A DNA stretch of 23,987 nt from a bacterium (lineage in GTDB: Bacteria > Myxococcota_A > Bradymonadia > UBA7976 > UBA1532): contig JAUHVS010000010.1 of NCBI GenBank assembly GCA_030424955.1, positions 1 through 23,987 of the forward strand, read 5' to 3'. Under the pieces are notes generated by a model. That model searched no databases. It was not told the DNA's origin and saw nothing but the letters and a program-made list of their open reading frames with translations. Both the position numbers and the translations under genes were made by a program. How positions within the stretch are numbered: the first letter of the stretch is position 1; each line of letters starts with the position of its first letter. Shown in pieces: positions 1 through 8,800 of this stretch.

Positions 1-20
1 TAAGGCGCCCCCGGGGTCGC

Positions 21-3000
21 TCAGTACAGCCGGCCGAAGATGCTGTAGGTGGCCTGCACCGTCTCCAACAGATCCACGTGGCTGCGCAGCTTGAAGCGGT
101 CGGAGAAGTAGCGGCGGGCCAGCTGGTTGTCGAGCTCGGCGTCGGGCCCGTTGTAGCTGTACCAGGCCGCCAGCGACGCGTTGTAGGCGTCGGCCAGGGC
201 CTGCCCGCGGCGCACCAGCGTGACGGCGCCGGTGTCGTCGGGGCGCAGGTACTGGCAGTGGGGGCTGGGCGCGAACACCGCCGTACACACCCCGGCGACA
301 CAGGTCTGGCCGGCATCACAGGTGCCCAGCGGGGCCTCGGGGCTGCACGCCGCCGGCGCGCCGCAGGCGCCGCCGCCGGCGGGCACGCAGTTGCCGCGCT
401 CGTCGCAGGTGGTGCCGGCGCCGCACAGGCCCGGATCGTTGGTGCAGTCCTGCAGGCAGTAGAACACCTCGAGGTCGTCGCCGATGGGCTGGCAGTAGCT
501 GCCGTCCAGCGCCCCGGTGTAGCCGGCGCACTCGGTGTCGGCCTCGCAGGGGGTGCACAGGCCGCTCGGGCCGCCCACCGTGGCGTCGCCGCCGCAGCGG
601 GGCTGCACCGCCGCGTAGGTCACGCCGCTCTCGGGATCGGTGAAGGCCACCTGCTCGCTGGTCTGCGGATCGGCCTCGACGGCGTTGGGCGAGCCCGGGC
701 GGAACACGTTGAGCTGGTCGTTGAAGCGGGTGCTGTAGCCCGCCGTGGTGAACAGGAAGCCGTACCAGAGGATGTCGGTGGCCAGCGAGAAGGTGGGCTC
801 CGTCTCGACCACGGGCGCCCAGGGCGCCTCGACACAGGTGCCCGACACGCAGGTGGCCCCCGGCTGGCAGGCGCCCAGGGGGTGCGCCGCATCACAGGCC
901 CCCGCGAAGGGCGCGCAGGCCGCGAGGCTGTCGCCCTCGGGCACGCAGTTGCCGCGGTCGTCGCAGACCGTGCCCGCGGCGCACAGGCCGGCGTCGTTGG
1001 TGCAGTCCTGCAGGCAGACCACGGCGCCGTCGCCCAGGGCCTGGCAGTAGGTGCCGCCCAGGCTGCCGGTGTGCCCGGCGCAGTCGCTGTCGGCCTCGCA
1101 GATCTCGCACAGGCCCGCGGGCCCGGCCAGCGGCCCGGCGGCGGCGTCGAGGCTGACCTGGGCGCCGGTCTCGGCGTCGAAGTAGGCGCCGGCGTCGCTG
1201 TCGTACAGCGGCGCGGCGGGCGGGTAGCTGAGGGCCGTGGTCCACTCGCCGTCGGCCCCCTGCACGGGGGCGCCGCGGGGGGCGAAGGCCGGGTAGTCCT
1301 TGGCCAGCACCCGGTTGCTCAGCTGCTCGAGCTCGCCGTCGAACCAGTCATAGAAGCTGATGGCGTAGGTGCCCGCGTCGCCCTCGACGCCCACCACGTA
1401 GGCCTCGGGATCCACCAGCGCCCACACGGCCGCCAGGGTGGCCCAGTAGTGGCCGGCCTCTTGGGGCTTGTACTCGAAGTAGTAGCCGGCGTCGGGGTCG
1501 AAGGCGCTGAAGCGGCGCCGGCCCACGCCGGGGGCGATGCGCACCCGGCGGCCATCCTCGGCGCAGTCGGGATCGAGGTACTCGTCGCCCTGCAGCACCG
1601 GCTCGTCGCTGATGTGGATCAGCCGGCCCCCGGTGGCCTCGCAGAACTGCCCGTAGGGCGGCGTGGCGATGACCTCGCCCAGCAGGCTGAAGCCGCTGTG
1701 GATGGCCAGATCGTAGGTGCGATCGAAGAGCGGATCGTCGCCCCAGGGCGCCACGTACCAGCTCTGGAAGATGTCGCTCAGGGGCAGGAACGTGCGGAAG
1801 AAGTAGCTGAACAGCGGGTCCCACACGTCGAAGGCCGGCCGGTCGCGGCGGAAGTTCACGAAGGGGTACGTGGCCCGGTACTCGTCGATCTTGCTGCGGG
1901 TCAGCTCGAAGGGATCGGCGCCCTGGTCCCAGGCGTGGCAGCTCAGCAGGCCGCCCTCCCACTCGTCGCTGCAGAACATGAAGGGCACGCGCACGGGGCG
2001 GTCCTCGCCGTCCTTTTGCTCAAGGAAATCAACGTAGTGCATGAACTCGCGGCCGCGCTCGGCGAAGTCGAAGCGCTCGGGGAACGCCTGCGCGAGGGTG
2101 GTGTAGTGGAAGCGCTCCAGCAGGGTCACGCTGGGCAGGCCGGGGTCGTCGAAGGTGAAGCCCAGCTCAGTGCGGTCGAAGAGGCTGCCCGCGCGGCCCA
2201 GGGCCGACAGGCGCTTCTTGAACACCGGCAGGTAGCCCGGCAGCTTCGCCAGGCAGCCGGCGCCGTCGGCCTCGCTCGGGTAGCGGGTGCAGCGCGCGCC
2301 GTCGGCGGCGTACACGTCGCTGGTGTAGCCAAACACCAGGGCCGCGGCGTCGTACTTGCCGAGCCCCTTCAGGTCGTTCGCCCAGCCGAAGCCGTAGTCC
2401 ATGATCGAGCTGTACTGCAGCTGGCGCATCTGGCCGTCCACCTGGGCCTCGGTGGGCGTGCTCAGGCGGTAGATGTCGGCCAGGCTCTCGGCCTCGAACA
2501 GGGTCTCTTCGCGCAGGTTCCAGTAGGCGTCGGGGTAGTTGAGGCTGTCGTAGCTGCCCTGGAAGTTGTGGCGCAGGCCCAGGGTGTGGCCCACCTCGTG
2601 CTCGGCCACCGAGGCGAAGATCTCGGCGCGCAGCTCGCGCCACACCTGCTCATAGTCCGTGCGGCCGGCGTAGGCCCGCACGATGCCGGCCAGATCCGGC
2701 TGGAGCATGTCGGCCAGATCGGCGGAGCGGGCGATGGCGGCCTTGCGGCGGCCCATCTGGCGCTTCAGCGCGATGGGGTTGAGCACCCGCGCCGGGTCGA
2801 GGCGGGCCTGCACGTCGGCGGGCAGGGCGTCCCAGGTGCTGTTGTGGCGGCCGGCCAGGGCGCGCTTGACGTGGTCGTGGCCCACCAGCGGGCTGGCGCC
2901 CTGCTGCACAGCGGCCTCGATGCGGCGCTCGAAGCGCTGCGCGTCGTAGGGGGGCAGCTCGGCCCGCGGCGTCTGCGGGCGCGCCGGCCGGCGGTCGTCG

Positions 3001-4463
3001 CGCAGGGGCCGGTCGATGGGGTGCTGGGCCAGGCGCTCGCTGGGCGCGGGGGCCGTGGGCGTGCCGTCCAGGCGGGCGCGCACGTCGTCGGCGAACTGCT
3101 GGCCGTGCACCAGCGCGTCGAAGTCCAGGGTCTCGTTGTAGTAGCGGATCATGTCGACGGCGTGGCTGGCGTAGGTGCTGACGGCGGCGCCGTACACGTA
3201 GGCCTTGCCGCTGATGATCTCGCCGGTCACAGGGTCGGCCGCGCTCGGGCCGTAGCCCAGCAGACCGTAGATGGTCTCGGGATCGACCCAGTGCAGCACC
3301 GAGTAGCGCAGATCGCCCATGCGGGGGGTGAAGCCGCGCTCGCCGCAGGCGGTGGGGTCGTCCTCGGCCACGGGGTTGCGGCACAGCACGAAGGGGTCGC
3401 CGATCTGCTCGGCGTCCATGGCTGCGGCCAGGCCCGCCTTCAGGCCGTCGTTCCACTGCGCCATGGTCTCGCGGGCCGCGTCCAGCAGCAGCGGATCGTC
3501 AGGGAACGTGGGCGACAGGTAGTACGGCACGCTGCGCACCGTGCGCTCGGGCAGCGGGATGGGCCGCCCCTCGGCGTCGGCGCTCGCCTCGAAGATGTGG
3601 TGGCGGTTGATGAGCAGCCGCCGGCCGGTGTCGGTGACGCCGCGCTGCTCGTCGTAGGTGAAGAACTCGGTGCGGAAGTAGCCGAAGCGGCTCATCAGCC
3701 GGTCGTCGTAGTGGAAGGGCTGGTAGGTGCTGGGGCCCACCTTGCTCAGCGACGTGCGCACCTTGATCTCGGCGCTCGTGCAGTCCTCGGCCGCCCAGCC
3801 GTACCAGCTGAAGATGCAGCCCCACAGGTCAGGCTCCACGAACACCTTGCCGGTCACGTCGAAGTAGCGCAGGGCGCCGTCGGCGTCGGTCTCGCGGTAG
3901 AGGGCGTCGGCGCCGCCCTGCTCCTCGGGCACGAAGTAGGCCAGGGCCACCTGGTCTTTGACCGGCGCGATGAAGTCGAAGTTGGTCACCAGGTTGCTCG
4001 ACCAGTCCACCCGCACGTAGTCGCGCTCGTGCCACAGGCGGTCGCTGGTGTTCTCGACGATGACGTTGCTCTGCTCGCCCGTGTTGGGGTTGTAGTCGCG
4101 GATGACGTCGATGTGGCCCTCGATGGGGTAGGCCGCCACCGGGTTCTCGGTGCCGTCGAAGGGCGCCAGGGTGCTGGGGGCCTCGGCGCCGGGCACGAGC
4201 TGGTAGCTGCGGTAGGCCACCAGGTAGTTCTCGTGGATGGCCCAGCGCACCCGCTCCAGGCGCGAGGTCTCGCCCTCGAAGGTGAACGCGCTGGTGGGCG
4301 GCACCCCCACGATGGTCTGCAGCAGGTGCCACTCGCCGTCCAGATCGGCCTTGCGGATCAGGTTGCCCTGCGTGCGGTCGATGTCCTTGACGGTCTCGCT
4401 GCAGCCCAGCGGCAGCGACACGAGCAGCGCAGCGCCGATGAGGCGCGTGAACCAGGTGAGCAT
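21..4463 (-). CDS. Zinc-dependent metalloprotease lipoprotein (metzincin) with two Dickkopf-like Cys-rich modules
   Basis: Predicted exported, lipid-anchored peptidase of 1480 aa. The start at 4463 is chosen because it opens directly on a signal peptide (MLTWFTRLIGAALLVSLPLGC) with a lipobox-like site at Cys21; an in-frame ATG 22 codons upstream would bury that signal. The metzincin zinc motif HExxHxxGxxH is complete at residues 622-632 (HEVGHTLGLRH), and the Met-turn follows at Met688 (SSIMDYGF). This fits the large zinc-dependent metalloprotease family with DUF5117/DUF4953-type domains. Two Cys-rich modules lie near the C-terminus at about 1119-1210 and 1303-1393. Each opens with C-x2-C-E-A-D and contains CLQDCTND and RGNCVP. 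They resemble the Dickkopf-type Cys-rich regions common in myxobacterial surface proteins and may mediate binding or spacing. The substrate is unknown. The gene is transcribed alone, away from its neighbour at 4622. I am confident of the protease class, less so of the lipidation. Confidence 0.85.
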   Translation of the reverse strand: MLTWFTRLIGAALLVSLPLGCSETVKDIDRTQGNLIRKADLDGEWHLLQTIVGVPPTSAFTFEGETSRLERVRWAIHENYLVAYRSYQLVPGAEAPSTLAPFDGTENPVAAYPIEGHIDVIRDYNPNTGEQSNVIVENTSDRLWHERDYVRVDWSSNLVTNFDFIAPVKDQVALAYFVPEEQGGADALYRETDADGALRYFDVTGKVFVEPDLWGCIFSWYGWAAEDCTSAEIKVRTSLSKVGPSTYQPFHYDDRLMSRFGYFRTEFFTYDEQRGVTDTGRRLLINRHHIFEASADAEGRPIPLPERTVRSVPYYLSPTFPDDPLLLDAARETMAQWNDGLKAGLAAAMDAEQIGDPFVLCRNPVAEDDPTACGERGFTPRMGDLRYSVLHWVDPETIYGLLGYGPSAADPVTGEIISGKAYVYGAAVSTYASHAVDMIRYYNETLDFDALVHGQQFADDVRARLDGTPTAPAPSERLAQHPIDRPLRDDRRPARPQTPRAELPPYDAQRFERRIEAAVQQGASPLVGHDHVKRALAGRHNSTWDALPADVQARLDPARVLNPIALKRQMGRRKAAIARSADLADMLQPDLAGIVRAYAGRTDYEQVWRELRAEIFASVAEHEVGHTLGLRHNFQGSYDSLNYPDAYWNLREETLFEAESLADIYRLSTPTEAQVDGQMRQLQYSSIMDYGFGWANDLKGLGKYDAAALVFGYTSDVYAADGARCTRYPSEADGAGCLAKLPGYLPVFKKRLSALGRAGSLFDRTELGFTFDDPGLPSVTLLERFHYTTLAQAFPERFDFAERGREFMHYVDFLEQKDGEDRPVRVPFMFCSDEWEGGLLSCHAWDQGADPFELTRSKIDEYRATYPFVNFRRDRPAFDVWDPLFSYFFRTFLPLSDIFQSWYVAPWGDDPLFDRTYDLAIHSGFSLLGEVIATPPYGQFCEATGGRLIHISDEPVLQGDEYLDPDCAEDGRRVRIAPGVGRRRFSAFDPDAGYYFEYKPQEAGHYWATLAAVWALVDPEAYVVGVEGDAGTYAISFYDWFDGELEQLSNRVLAKDYPAFAPRGAPVQGADGEWTTALSYPPAAPLYDSDAGAYFDAETGAQVSLDAAAGPLAGPAGLCEICEADSDCAGHTGSLGGTYCQALGDGAVVCLQDCTNDAGLCAAGTVCDDRGNCVPEGDSLAACAPFAGACDAAHPLGACQPGATCVSGTCVEAPWAPVVETEPTFSLATDILWYGFLFTTAGYSTRFNDQLNVFRPGSPNAVEADPQTSEQVAFTDPESGVTYAAVQPRCGGDATVGGPSGLCTPCEADTECAGYTGALDGSYCQPIGDDLEVFYCLQDCTNDPGLCGAGTTCDERGNCVPAGGGACGAPAACSPEAPLGTCDAGQTCVAGVCTAVFAPSPHCQYLRPDDTGAVTLVRRGQALADAYNASLAAWYSYNGPDAELDNQLARRYFSDRFKLRSHVDLLETVQATYSIFGRLY
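285..1109 (-). repeat. Two diverged copies of a Cys-rich module inside the metalloprotease gene
   Basis: The segments at about 833-1109 and 285-557 encode homologous Cys-rich modules about 92 aa long, separated by about 92 aa of unrelated sequence. DNA similarity is visible too: the stretch at 981-1017 is nearly identical to 423-459, encoding the CLQDCTND region. This indicates an internal duplication. Confidence 0.8.
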
Positions 4464-4621
4464 GCGATTCCCCCCCAAGGCCCCTCGCCTCGGCGACGCC
4501 AGGGTGCCAGCCGCCCGCAGCGCCCACAAGCGCGGGGGCTTGCGCGGCTCGGGCGACCCCGGTTTGCTGCGGGCCTGTGTGCGGCGGCCCGGCCGCGGCG
4601 GAGCACGCGCGGGAGGGGGCG

Positions 4622-5002
4622 ATGCGGCTGTTCTTGTACGGCACCTTGATGCGCGGCGGCGTGGCCCACCACCACGTGGCCGACCTGACGCGGCTGGGCC
4701 CGGCGCAGACGGCGCCCGGCTACGCGCTCTACGCCCTGGGCTGGTACCCGGGGCTGGTGGTCGATCCCCAGGCGGGCTGTGTGCACGGTGAGGTGTACGC
4801 CCTGCCCGACGGCCCGCAGCAGGCGCTGCGGCTCGCGGCGCTGGACGCCTACGAGGGCGTGCCCGACCCCTACACCCGCCAGCGGATCACCCTGCAGGAC
4901 GGCAGCGAGGCCGTGGCCTGGGTGCTCGCGCCGGCGCGGGCGGCCGGTCACCCCCGCATCCCCCACGGGGACTGGCGCCGCTGGCACGGTGCGCCCCGCT
5001 GA
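4622..5002 (+). CDS. Gamma-glutamylcyclotransferase-like (GGCT/AIG2 fold) protein
   Basis: A 126-aa cytoplasmic protein of the gamma-glutamylcyclotransferase-like superfamily. The N-terminal glycine loop is present (YGTLM, residues 6-10), as is the family motif L-D-A-Y-E-G at 74-79, where Glu78 is the expected catalytic acid, followed by the usual P-x-x-Y-x-R-x-x-I strand. Family members release 5-oxoproline from gamma-glutamyl peptides or amines. The exact substrate cannot be read from sequence. The start at 4622 is chosen because a purine-rich ribosome site (gggaggggg) sits just upstream and the motif begins at once; an in-frame ATG at 4577 would add a non-conserved 15-residue tail. Length is typical for the short bacterial form. 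The gene diverges from the metalloprotease gene and appears monocistronic. Confidence 0.85.
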   Translation: MRLFLYGTLMRGGVAHHHVADLTRLGPAQTAPGYALYALGWYPGLVVDPQAGCVHGEVYALPDGPQQALRLAALDAYEGVPDPYTRQRITLQDGSEAVAWVLAPARAAGHPRIPHGDWRRWHGAPR

Positions 5003-5094
5003 GCCCGTGGGGCTGGGGCGGCCGCGCGGAGAACGGTCTGTCGCCGCTGGGACACAATCCGGTTTCCCCTATTGGTTTCAGCACCTTGCGGCGT

Positions 5095-5155
5095 TCATCA
5101 CACAGTCCTCACGGGCCGTGACTCAGGTCGCCCGCGGCTGTGATACGACCGTGAC
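5095..5155 (+). promoter_or_regulatory. Candidate control region upstream of the ECF sigma gene
   Basis: The 198-bp gap before the sigma gene at 5201 includes a less GC-rich stretch (about 5045-5110). It holds two copies of CCGTGAC at 5116-5122 and 5149-5155, 33 bp apart (about three helical turns), with a partly symmetric TCACACAG / CTGTGAT pair around them. This could be an autoregulatory promoter or operator. No promoter consensus can be assigned with confidence. Confidence 0.25.
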
Positions 5156-5200
5156 ATCCGGTGGCCATGGTGCAAGGCGTCGCCAACCCGAGGAGCCGCC

Positions 5201-5776
5201 ATGACCACCGCCACTTCCCCCCGCGAGACCCTGCTGATCGACGCCATGAGCCGCTACGTGGACGGCGACGCCGCTGGCTTCGACACCGTGTGGCGCCACC
5301 TGTCGGGGCTCGTGCGGGCCCGCGCGCTGGGCTGGGTGGGCGACGCCGGCGCCGACGACGTGGTGCAGCAGGTGTTCTTGAAGGTGCACCTCAACCGGCA
5401 CCGCTACCGGCCGGGCTCGCCGGTGACGCCGTGGGTGATGACCATCGCCCGCAACCAGGCCACCGACGCCCTGCGCAAGCGGGGGCGGCGCAAGGACCGG
5501 CTGACGGACGAGGGCACCCTGCCCGAGTGGCTGCCCGAGGGCATGGCCGAGCCGGTGCCCGGCGAGACCGACGAGGTGGTGGCCGCCGTGCGCGAGGCCG
5601 TGGATCAGCTCCCGGCGGCGCAGCGGGCCGTGGTGCGGCTGCACAAGCTCGAGGAGCACTCCTTCGACGAGGTCGCGGCGACCCTGGGCATCCAGGCGGG
5701 CGCGGCCCGGGTGCGCGCGCACCGGGCGTACGGCCGGCTGCGGGACCTGCTGAGCCCCAGCCTCGCGGCGGCCTGA
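5201..5776 (+). CDS. ECF-type RNA polymerase sigma factor
   Basis: A 191-aa sigma-70 family protein of extracytoplasmic-function type. It would direct RNA polymerase to a dedicated set of promoters. Region 2 spans about residues 15-95 (DDVVQQVFLKVHLNRHRYRPG, then TPWVMTIARNQATDALRK). Region 4 spans about 128-182 (LPAAQRAVVRLHKLEEHSFDE, then the helix-turn-helix VAATLGIQAGAARVRAHRAY). The start at 5201 has an AGGAG ribosome site at 5191-5195. No anti-sigma gene (zinc-finger or membrane type) is adjacent: the next gene downstream, 76 bp away on the same strand, encodes a c-di-GMP protein. It is therefore an orphan ECF factor or is controlled by an unlinked partner. There is no C-terminal sensory extension. 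Confidence 0.92.
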   Translation: MTTATSPRETLLIDAMSRYVDGDAAGFDTVWRHLSGLVRARALGWVGDAGADDVVQQVFLKVHLNRHRYRPGSPVTPWVMTIARNQATDALRKRGRRKDRLTDEGTLPEWLPEGMAEPVPGETDEVVAAVREAVDQLPAAQRAVVRLHKLEEHSFDEVAATLGIQAGAARVRAHRAYGRLRDLLSPSLAAA

Positions 5777-5790
5777 CCCGCGGCGCCCAA

Positions 5791-5805
5791 GCCCCTGCGC
5801 GGGGC
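5791..5805 (+). terminator. Possible weak terminator hairpin after the ECF gene
   Basis: GCCCC-TGCGC-GGGGC forms a 5-bp stem with a 5-nt loop 14 bases after the stop codon, inside a wider GC-rich, partly symmetric stretch. There is no T-tract. It could reduce read-through into the gene at 5853. Confidence 0.3.
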
Positions 5806-5816
5806 CGCCGTAGTTG

Positions 5817-5842
5817 CTGACAGGCACCGATGAACCTGTCAG
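5817..5842. promoter_or_regulatory. Perfect 8-bp inverted repeat before the GGDEF-EAL gene
   Basis: CTGACAGG (5817-5824) and CCTGTCAG (5835-5842) are exact reverse complements with a 10-bp spacer. The repeat ends 10 bases before the probable GTG start at 5853. The spacing of the half-sites and the AT-containing arms look more like a dimeric regulator's operator than a terminator, but an RNA hairpin masking the start region is equally possible. Confidence 0.45.
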
Positions 5843-5852
5843 GCTCGCCGCT

Positions 5853-8800
5853 GTGAGCGCTGCGCCCGACGAGCCCCCAGACTGGCGCCCTCGCCAATTG
5901 GCGGACGCTGACCGCGCCCGCCTGCTCGCGCGGCTGCCCGAGGGGGCCCCCTGGCTGATGGCCCGCATCCTGGGCTACGCCGACCAGCAGGGCTACACCC
6001 GCTACACCTCCACGCTCCTCGAGGCCTGGCGCCTGTCCATCGACGGCCTCACCGAGGCCATCACCGGCGCCGCCGCCCGGTCGCCTCGGGTGCTCGAGCT
6101 CACCCCCGATCAAGAGCTGGCCAACGATCCCGCGACCGCCTTCGGGCTGCTCGAGGCCCAGCGGCACCGCGCCCGCGGCATCAACCTGGCCATGTTCCTG
6201 GGCCTGATGAAGTACTACCGCGAGACGTACGCGGAGTGGATCGCCCACGTCGGCGGCTGGGCCGACGCCGACACGGTGCAGCGGTTCGTCCGCCGCCTGT
6301 TCGACCGCACAGAGCTGGCCTACAGCACCGAGTGGGCGGGGGAAGCCGCCGAGCTGCAGCTCAAGGCGCTCGCGTCCGCCAACCGCGCCATGGCGAACGA
6401 GAAGAACCAGTACCTGACCCTGTTCGAGAGCCTGTCCCAGCCCGCCCTGCTCACCGACGCCGCCGGCCAGCCCACCGTGCTCAACCACGCGGCGGTGGTG
6501 GCCTTTGGCGGCGGCGAGGCTGGCCCGCGCTACTACGGCGAGACCCAGGCGGCCCCCCCCCTGCCCTGGCTGACCTCGGTGCTCGCGCAGCCAGCGGAGG
6601 GGCCCCCCCTGCCGCTCACCCTCGACACCGGGCTGGGGCGCCGTCAGTACGACGCCCACCACCACCCCATGCTGGACGTGAGCGGCAAGTTCGCCGGGTA
6701 CGTCGTGCTGCTGGCCGACGTCACCGCCCACCGCGCGGCCGAGGCCCGCGCCGTCGATGAGGCCGCCCACCACAAGGCCCTCGTCGATCGCCTGCCGGCC
6801 TTCGTCTACCAGTACGAGGTGGGCTTCGGCGCCCGCTACTGGTCGCCCCACGCGCAGGAGACGCTGGGCTTCACCGAGGCGATCCGCCGAGCCGCGCCTG
6901 GCGCCTGGCACGACGCGATCCACCCCGACGACCAGCCCCGGGTGGACGCCGCCATCGCCGCCGCGAGCCGCGACGCGCCCTTCGAGGTGGAGTACCGCAT
7001 CCGCGACCAGCACGGGCGCTGGCGCTGGCTGCTGGACCGGTCGATCTCGGTGGATCACATCGGCGAGCGGACCGTCATCCACGGGGTGGCCTTCGACCTC
7101 ACGGCGCGCCGCGAGGCCGAGCTTGCCCTGGAGGCCGAGCGGGACCGGCTCACCGCGCTGCTTCGCCTGGCCCCCGTCGCCATTGTGGAGCTGAGCGTGC
7201 AGGCGGGCGAGGCGCGTGAGTCGCCCCCGCTCACGCCCACCAACTGGGTGCTCACCACCGCCAACGAGGCGGCGCTGCGCCTGCTCGACGTGCCCGCGCC
7301 CGCTGCCCTCGAGCGGGGGCTGCGGCGGCACTGGGACCTGGACGTCGTGGCGCAGCTGCGGGGGCTGGTGACCCGGATCATCGGGGGCGAGGCGCTGAGC
7401 CAGGCGCCGCTCACGTGGCCCGACCCCGAGCGGGAGAGCCAGCAGCTCCTCGTCAGCGGCGCGCGGCTCCCGGCCCCGGCCGGCGAGGCGCGCGTCGTGG
7501 TGCTGCTGCGCGACGTCAGCCAGGAGCGCGCCTACGAGGCCCAGCTCGATCGCCTCAACCGCTTCGATCCGCTGACGGGGCTGCTGAACCGGCGCAGCGT
7601 GGTGAAGCACCTCGCCGACCGGCTGCGGTCCGACGCGAGCCGGCCCACTGCGGTGGTGGTGCTGGATCTGGTGCGCTTCGGCCGCGTGAACGACTCGCTG
7701 GGCCATGGCGCTGGCGACGCCTTGCTGGTGGCCGTGGGCCAGCGCCTCACCCGCGCCCTGCCCAACCACGCCATCGGCCGGCTGGACGGCGACACCTTCG
7801 CGGTCGTGCTGGGCCGCCTGCGCGGGCCCGAGCAGGTCGCCGCCTGGGTCCACCGGATCCGCGAGCGCCTGCAGGCGCCCTTCGCCGTCGAGGCCCACGC
7901 CATCTCGCTGGACGCCCACTATGGCGTCGCCATCGCGCCGGCAGACGCGCGCACGGCGGCCGAGCTGATGCGCCTCGCCCAGGCCGCCCTCGCCGAGAGC
8001 CGGCGGGTCGACGGCCACGGGGGCGTGCGCTACGCCAGCCCGCGCCTGGGTGAGGCCGCCCGGGCCCGGCTCGAGCGCGAGACCCGCCTGCGCGAGGCCC
8101 TGGGCACCGACGAGTTCTCCGTCGCCTTCCAGCCCCAGTTCGATGGCCGCCTGGCGCTCGTCGGCTTCGAGGCCCTGGCCCGCTGGCGCCCCGATGGCGC
8201 CGCGAACATCCCGCCCAACGAGTTCATCGTGATGGCCGAGGACTGCGGGCTGATCGACGCGCTGACCCAGCGGGTGCTGTCGCTGACGATGCGGCAGGTG
8301 GCGGCCTGGGCGCAGGCGGGCCTGACCGGCTTCCGGGTCAGCATCAACGCCTCAGCCACCGAGCTGCACCGGGCGGACTTCGCCGATCGCTTCCTGCAGA
8401 CCTGCGCCGCCGAGGGGCTGAGCGCCGACCGCTTCGAGATCGAGATCACCGAGTCGGCTGTGCTGCGGGATCCGGCCAACGCGCGGGCGACCCTCGATCG
8501 GCTGGCGGCCGCGGGCGTGCGGGTGGCCCTCGACGACTTCGGCACGGGCCACTCGTCGCTGGCGAACCTGCGGCGGCTGCCCCTGCACACCTTGAAGATC
8601 GACCGGTCCTTTGTGGACGACATCGAGACCGACCCCGACGACCAGGCCATCTGCCGCGCCGTGGTGGCCCTGGGCCACGGGCTGGGCCTCGAGGTGGTGG
8701 CCGAGGGCGTCGAGACCATGGGCCAGCAGAGCTTCTTGTTGGGCTTGGGCTGCGACGTGCTCCAGGGCTTCGGGCCCGGTCGGCCGATGACCGGCGAGGC

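Noticed and set aside
4527..4542. CAAGC-GCGGGG-GCTTG in the divergent region between the metalloprotease and cyclotransferase genes
   Set aside because: The arms are only 5 bp, with no promoter element I can tie to it.
78..4649. A 1523-codon open frame on the + strand opposite the metalloprotease gene
   Set aside because: Its translation is a monotonous Ala/Gly/Val/Arg/His-rich string with no domain. It mirrors the codon bias of the real gene, which has a signal peptide and a full zinc site. Long antisense frames are expected at this G+C.
5391..8018. An 875-codon open frame on the - strand across the sigma and c-di-GMP genes
   Set aside because: It crosses two well-supported genes, has low-complexity composition and shows no motif.
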